The notes beneath the pieces were generated by a model. It searched no databases. It was not told the origin of the DNA and saw only the letters and a program-made list of their open reading frames with translations. A stretch of DNA of 64,000 bases from Rhea pennata (Eukaryota; Chordata; Aves; Rheiformes; Rheidae), in assembly GCF_028389875.1 (NCBI RefSeq), contig NC_084667.1:58320570-58384569 (forward strand). Direction: 5' to 3'. The position numbers and the translations under genes were made by a program. Shown here one piece after another: positions 59,521-64,000 of this stretch. Each line of letters opens with the position of its first letter. The stretch's first letter is position 1.

Positions 59521-61390
59521 AGTTGTGACAGTTAAGCCAGAAGAGCTAAGTAAGTTCAGAACAGTATCTAGTGGGTGGGAAAGAGAAAGGAGGACTGCAC
59601 AGTGGGTGGGAGTGCAGTAGGGGAAATCTGCCTAAGGCAAGTTTTCCTTCATCAGAAGAGCCCATGCAGTTGTGCTCTTGGGCACTAGCAAGCTTTTCTG
59701 GCCCATTTTTTTGGTAGCTTTTGTGATAGAAATTCTGGGTAGACACGCTCACTCCTGCTGGCACTAGTGGGGCCTCTGGAAACACTGGGCTGTTCTGTGG
59801 ATGTGCTGGTCTGACAGGCTGGACTGATGAGTGTGAGATACCCACTGGGCTGCGGGAGCCTGAGACAAACCTGCTGAACACTTGGCTGTCCCTCGAATGG
59901 TTGTGTCTGGCAAGATGTGCTGGGCTCCCTTCCAGAGAGCAAGAGCTGGGGAGGAGTGATGCAGTGAGGGAGCAGGACCAAACTAGAGACCAGAGGGTCA
60001 AATGTTGTTGTGCTTCCTTCAATGGGGTGCGATGCTATTTGCAAAAAGGAAGAGTTGTCCTCAACCAGCCTAAGGACTGACATTTGGTTTCCATCACAGC
60101 CAAGAGCTGTCAGAGTCAGGGAGATGTTTGAAACAAGCCATTACCAATGCATGTTTCTTGGCTGATGACTTGGGGAAAGAGTGGATGTGCAAGAAAGGGA
60201 TAGGAGCACAACTAGAGAAGCAGTGGGAAAGAGTAGAATCTGCTTGGTGGGTCTGTGTTTTTGAGGAGTGTGGGAGATGTATTGTAAAGTGCTGCAATAC
60301 ATGTACCCCAAAAGGTGAGCCAACAGCTGCATCTCACTGCCTGGCAGAAGACAGTGATACATGAGGGCTGTGCACTTCAGTCCACAATATTCTGCACAAC
60401 GTATGTTCCCCTTCGAAATAAAAAGACAGATGAGCTCAGGAAGTTGTGCTATAGATGGCCTTTCTATAACATATTCCTGCACCTAATGCTGGCTGGGCAA
60501 AGCTTGTTCAGCCCTGTGAAGTGGGCAAACATGCACAGAAACTTGGCAGCATATCATGCAAATGCTGATAGTCAGTGAGCCCACAAGAGCTTCTGCATGT
60601 CATGCAAGAGTTAGACATCTCTCGGGCAACGGGGTCTCTCCTGCAAAGCCTTCAAACCTGCACAGTGATTGTAAGGACACAGAAAGAGAAACCAAGGCAC
60701 GAAGCAGCTGTGGTTGCTCTGTGCCCAATCCCCCCTGACTGCTGGTGGCATGTGAACACCTGAAACAATTTCTGCAGTGAGGAAAGCTGGCTATCAGCAT
60801 GGCACGAGCCTGCCCTGTGGGTCACCAGAGGGAAAAGGCCTGGCACTAGGCTGCGAACCGGTAAAGGTGCCTCTTGCTGCCCTGCATGTGGGTCCCTGCC
60901 TCCTCCTTCTGCCGTAGTGCAGGGATCTCCTGCCCCATGTCCCAACGCACCAGGTGCTGGTGGCCAGGAGATGCAGATGCCAGATGTCAGAGATGCCCGG
61001 AGTCATCCTGGCTGTTGTTTGCCCAGCAAAGCCAAGAGGGACAGCCTGATGCCAGGGGAACGTGAAGCGAGCGTCAATCCTGGGAGGCTCAGGCTCGGTG
61101 TCTGAGCAGAGATGAGTTTCCCTCTGCAGATCCTGAAGCTGGATTGCTATGTGCTGCAGTCGTTCATGGCAGTCATCCAGCTCCTCCAACCACAGAGTGA
61201 CAGGCTTTTGCTGGCAGTACGGCGCAGGGTTTGGGAAGGCCTGAGCTAGCGAAGGAAGATCCATCAGAATTTGCTGAAACAGTATCTGTGGGGAGTCCCT
61301 AAAAGGCCCAAGGTTGGGAGCATCTGTCCAAAGCTAAGCAGGAAACCACCCTGATGCAACATGACTGTGTTGCCTGGAGCTCCTAGTGTG
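59521..61390. other. Intergenic, with consecutive unexplained - strand open frames
   Basis: Three successive open frames of 113-158 codons lie on the - strand (59546-60022, 60141-60482, 60794-61264), with a further 132-codon frame overlapping the first at 59685-60083. I recognise no domain in them and the splice context is poor. They could be chance, or a degenerate mobile element. Confidence 0.35.
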
Positions 61391-62250
61391 GTCGGTGGCC
61401 TCTCAGAGTGGGGGAGACCCACCCGGGAGCTCAGGGAGAGGTTGATCTATGCTAACCTGCAAAGAGAAATATCCCTGTCTCTTTTAAAGTTAACTTTTTT
61501 GGTGGTGGTAGGGGAAGTCACACGAGAGTCTGATTCTCCTCTCATTTGCGCTGATCTCCCACGAAGCCTTGACAAGAGCCTGGCTAATCCCCTAATGTCA
61601 GCCCGGCTTGCTGCGCGAAAGCCCTCAGAGCCACTGCAGCGTGCCGGGGCGCGCACCATTCCTGCCATGCTGGATTCGCCATCTCCATTTCTCGCTTTGG
61701 TCTGGGCTGAAAGAAAATGAGCCCGGCTGGAGGGCAGGCAGCTCTCGCGGGATCTGCGGCGCCTCTGGGTTTTGCAGCTCCCCTCAAGGTCTCCTCCAAG
61801 GCAAGGGGCTGCCGGTGTCTTGGTTGGGCCCTTTGCTTGGTGGAGACCCCTTTTCTGGTGATTCATGAAAGATGCCTCAAAATCTTTTCATGACTCCTTG
61901 CCGTCTCTCGGCTTTTCACCGTTTCCAACCCGCCAGTGGGCAACGCGATCCGCTCTGGGAGGTGGCAGGACACAGCGCGTGCACGGCTTCGGTGGCGGTT
62001 CCCGCGGCGGCATCTCGCCCGGGGACGCGAGAGGACCTTGTTTGGCAGCTCGCACTTCTTCCTTCCGTTGCGCCGACGTGGCCATCCTCTGGCGGGAAGG
62101 CATCTCCCGGAGCCTGGCTGCCGTTTGCGCCCGGCTTTCCACAGCCACCGGTGGAGGATGGCGGCTTCGTTAGCGTCGTTCGAGCTCCCCCGGCACCCCG
62201 TGCCCGCCTATGCGGGGCTCAGTGCCTCCTCCTAGGAGGCTGGCGAGGCA
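61391..62250. other. GC/CpG-rich patch, no gene supported
   Basis: CpG-rich sequence is strongest at about 61900-62220. Open frames on both strands reflect composition. It could be a distal regulatory element or an unannotated promoter. Confidence 0.4.
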
Positions 62251-64000
62251 GCAAAACTAATTCCAGATCACTAGGTTATATCAATTTGTTTTCCATCTGT
62301 GGCTTATTTCTCTTTAATTTCGTCTGCCCCAGATTTCACCACGCAGAGATTGCCATTTTGCACCAACCCGTGCGGTTTTGACAGGTAGGCTTATCTGAGA
62401 TCCGCCGCTGGAGGAAGTAACTGAGGTTCCACTGAAGACAGGAGCGCTCAAACTCAGCCAAAAATACTAGATTTCATCTGAGTCTAACTTTATAATCTCA
62501 AATTTGGCTTCATGGGAGATCTATAATTTTTTTTGCCCTTCGCTGAGGTAGGGCAACTGAACACCTTTATTTATTTATTCATTTATTTTCCCTGGCAGAA
62601 GCACACAGAGCAGCTCCTGGACTGCCCGCACCACCCCCAGCAACACCTTTTTGCCAGGCTGGTGCTGCAGGCACCTGGGAACGTCCTTATTTTACCAGGA
62701 CGAGGCACTTCTCCCTGCCCGATTCCCGCTTTGCTGTGGCGAGCTGTCGTCTGGAGCCACTCCACGCGCTGAGACCGTGCGTGTGGGGCCAGCCGCAGGG
62801 CAATGCCCGCTCCTGCGCTGTTCATCGGCTACAGCCCCCTGGCTGCTGCTGGCCACGGGGCAGGGAGGGGAGCTGCACCTCACCTGCACCTCCCCAGGAG
62901 GCATTTCCACATCGGAGGGGGGAATTTTCAGCCTGGCTTCGGGGCCTAAAGGTGTAAAAATGAGAGTAGAGCTGCTTGGAAATGTGTCCAAATATCTTAA
63001 AAATCAATGGTGCAGAAAGGTGGCTTGGAATCCTTAGAAAATTGAGAAACAAATTTTGATTGGAAAGCAGAACTGCACTGCGATTTTTGTTTATTAACAT
63101 GCAGGCGTCTGAACAGCCTTCCCCTGTCATTCCCCTCGCCGAGGTTCTCCTGGGAAGGGAGGCCGAGGAAACCACAAACGCTCAATGGAAAATTTGGAGA
63201 GGGTTTTTTTTGTTTTCTTTTTTTTTTTTAAGAAAACATCTTCTTTAATTGCAGAGACAAACTTCATGCGGTTTTCCCAGAAAAACTTTTCTTCATGAAC
63301 ATCCTTGAATGAACCACTGCTGTTGAGAGCGGTCCCTGCTGCTCCCTCTTACGTGGGCGCCTCATTCCCAGAACGTGCGCTGCTGACCCCGTCGGAAGGC
63401 AGTCGCCTTCTTCGAACCCTCCCTTGCTGGCTGCTGGGTTTATCGGCTGGCGTGCTGGAAGAGTACTGCCTCTTTGCTGATCACCATGGTGCCAGTTTAC
63501 CTGATTCCCACCCCCGGGCTCCCTTGGCGTCTCCTGCTTGGCTTCAACTGTCCTTGACCTGTTCCTTTTTGGTGATTTTTCTTTTTCAGCCAATTTGCAG
63601 CACGCAGCACCCGCCTTTTCCCTGGGGTGGGCTCTGGCGATGGCCTTCGCCGTGTTTGCGGGTGACCGAGGGAGCGGGGAGCAGCTTCGTCCGGGGGCCG
63701 CATGTCCCCAGCAGGAGAGCCGTGTCCTTGAGGGGTTGCAGCCTCCAGCTCGCCTCTGTGGCACCAGCTGCGTGGATGTACGTGCTACAACCCCTTCTCC
63801 ACCCCCAGTACGTCTGCAAGAGAAAGACCTGGAAAGCTGGAGCTATTCCTGCTCGCTTTCATGGAAAGCCTGGAAAGAGGCAAGGTCAGTGCGTTGCAGG
63901 TAGCACTGGCCAGAAGCCACCTGGGAGCTCAAGGGCTTTAAGGGTCTGCACTTGCACACAATTTCCCTAGGAGGACTGCCTACACGGATGACATGTTTTA
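62251..64000. other. Intergenic to the right edge, no gene seen
   Basis: Mixed composition with a T-rich run near 63207-63230. RCOR1 would be expected further right by synteny, but its alanine-rich first coding exon is not present here. Confidence 0.5.

Noticed and set aside
43541-64000. RCOR1 exon 1, expected next to ANKRD9 by synteny
   Set aside because: No frame in the region shows the alanine-rich start or the ELM2 lead-in. The gene probably lies to the right of the window.

Overview
The window looks like bird nuclear DNA. Genes are split by GT-AG introns and intergenic space is large. Interspersed repeats are sparse, and the recognisable ones are a 5'-truncated CR1 LINE and a short tRNA-head/CR1-tail SINE, both typical of avian (sauropsid) genomes. 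The gene pair TECPR2 - ANKRD9 matches the order I remember at human 14q32, where RCOR1 follows. I cannot name the species. The tRNA-Ile/CR1 SINE resembles the element I know from songbirds, so a passerine is possible but unproven.

Layout. (1) 1-23,176: the 3' half of TECPR2 on the + strand. Seven coding exons encode the last 387 residues: most of the C-terminal tectonin beta-propeller and the terminal LC3-interacting motif (W-E-V-I). The introns hold one CR1, several long A/T runs, one possible ancient SINE and no other recognisable gene. (2) 23,177 to about 25,230 or 25,530: probable TECPR2 3' UTR with two AATAAA signals. (3) About 25.5-41.2 kb: intergenic DNA with the tRNA/CR1 SINE, a 36-bp-arm hairpin and poly-T runs. 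(4) 41.2-42.8 kb: ANKRD9 on the - strand, convergent with TECPR2, with a single coding exon, a small 5' UTR intron and a TATA/CCAAT/GC-box promoter in a CpG island. (5) 43.0-43.5 kb: a G-rich minisatellite just upstream of the ANKRD9 promoter. (6) 43.5-64 kb: intergenic DNA with several GC/CpG-rich patches and no protein-coding gene I can support; RCOR1 exon 1 was looked for and not seen.

The two genes have separate known roles: TECPR2 in autophagy and lysosome targeting, ANKRD9 as a cullin-RING substrate receptor linked to IMPDH turnover. Nothing in the sequence says they are co-regulated. I found no evidence of a new multi-gene system. The best leads are at RNA and promoter level: a TECPR2 exon that begins with a donor-like GTAAGC after a 67-nt pure pyrimidine tract, a probable GC-AG intron near the TECPR2 end, a near-perfect hairpin at 37.55 kb and the G-rich tandem array beside the ANKRD9 promoter.
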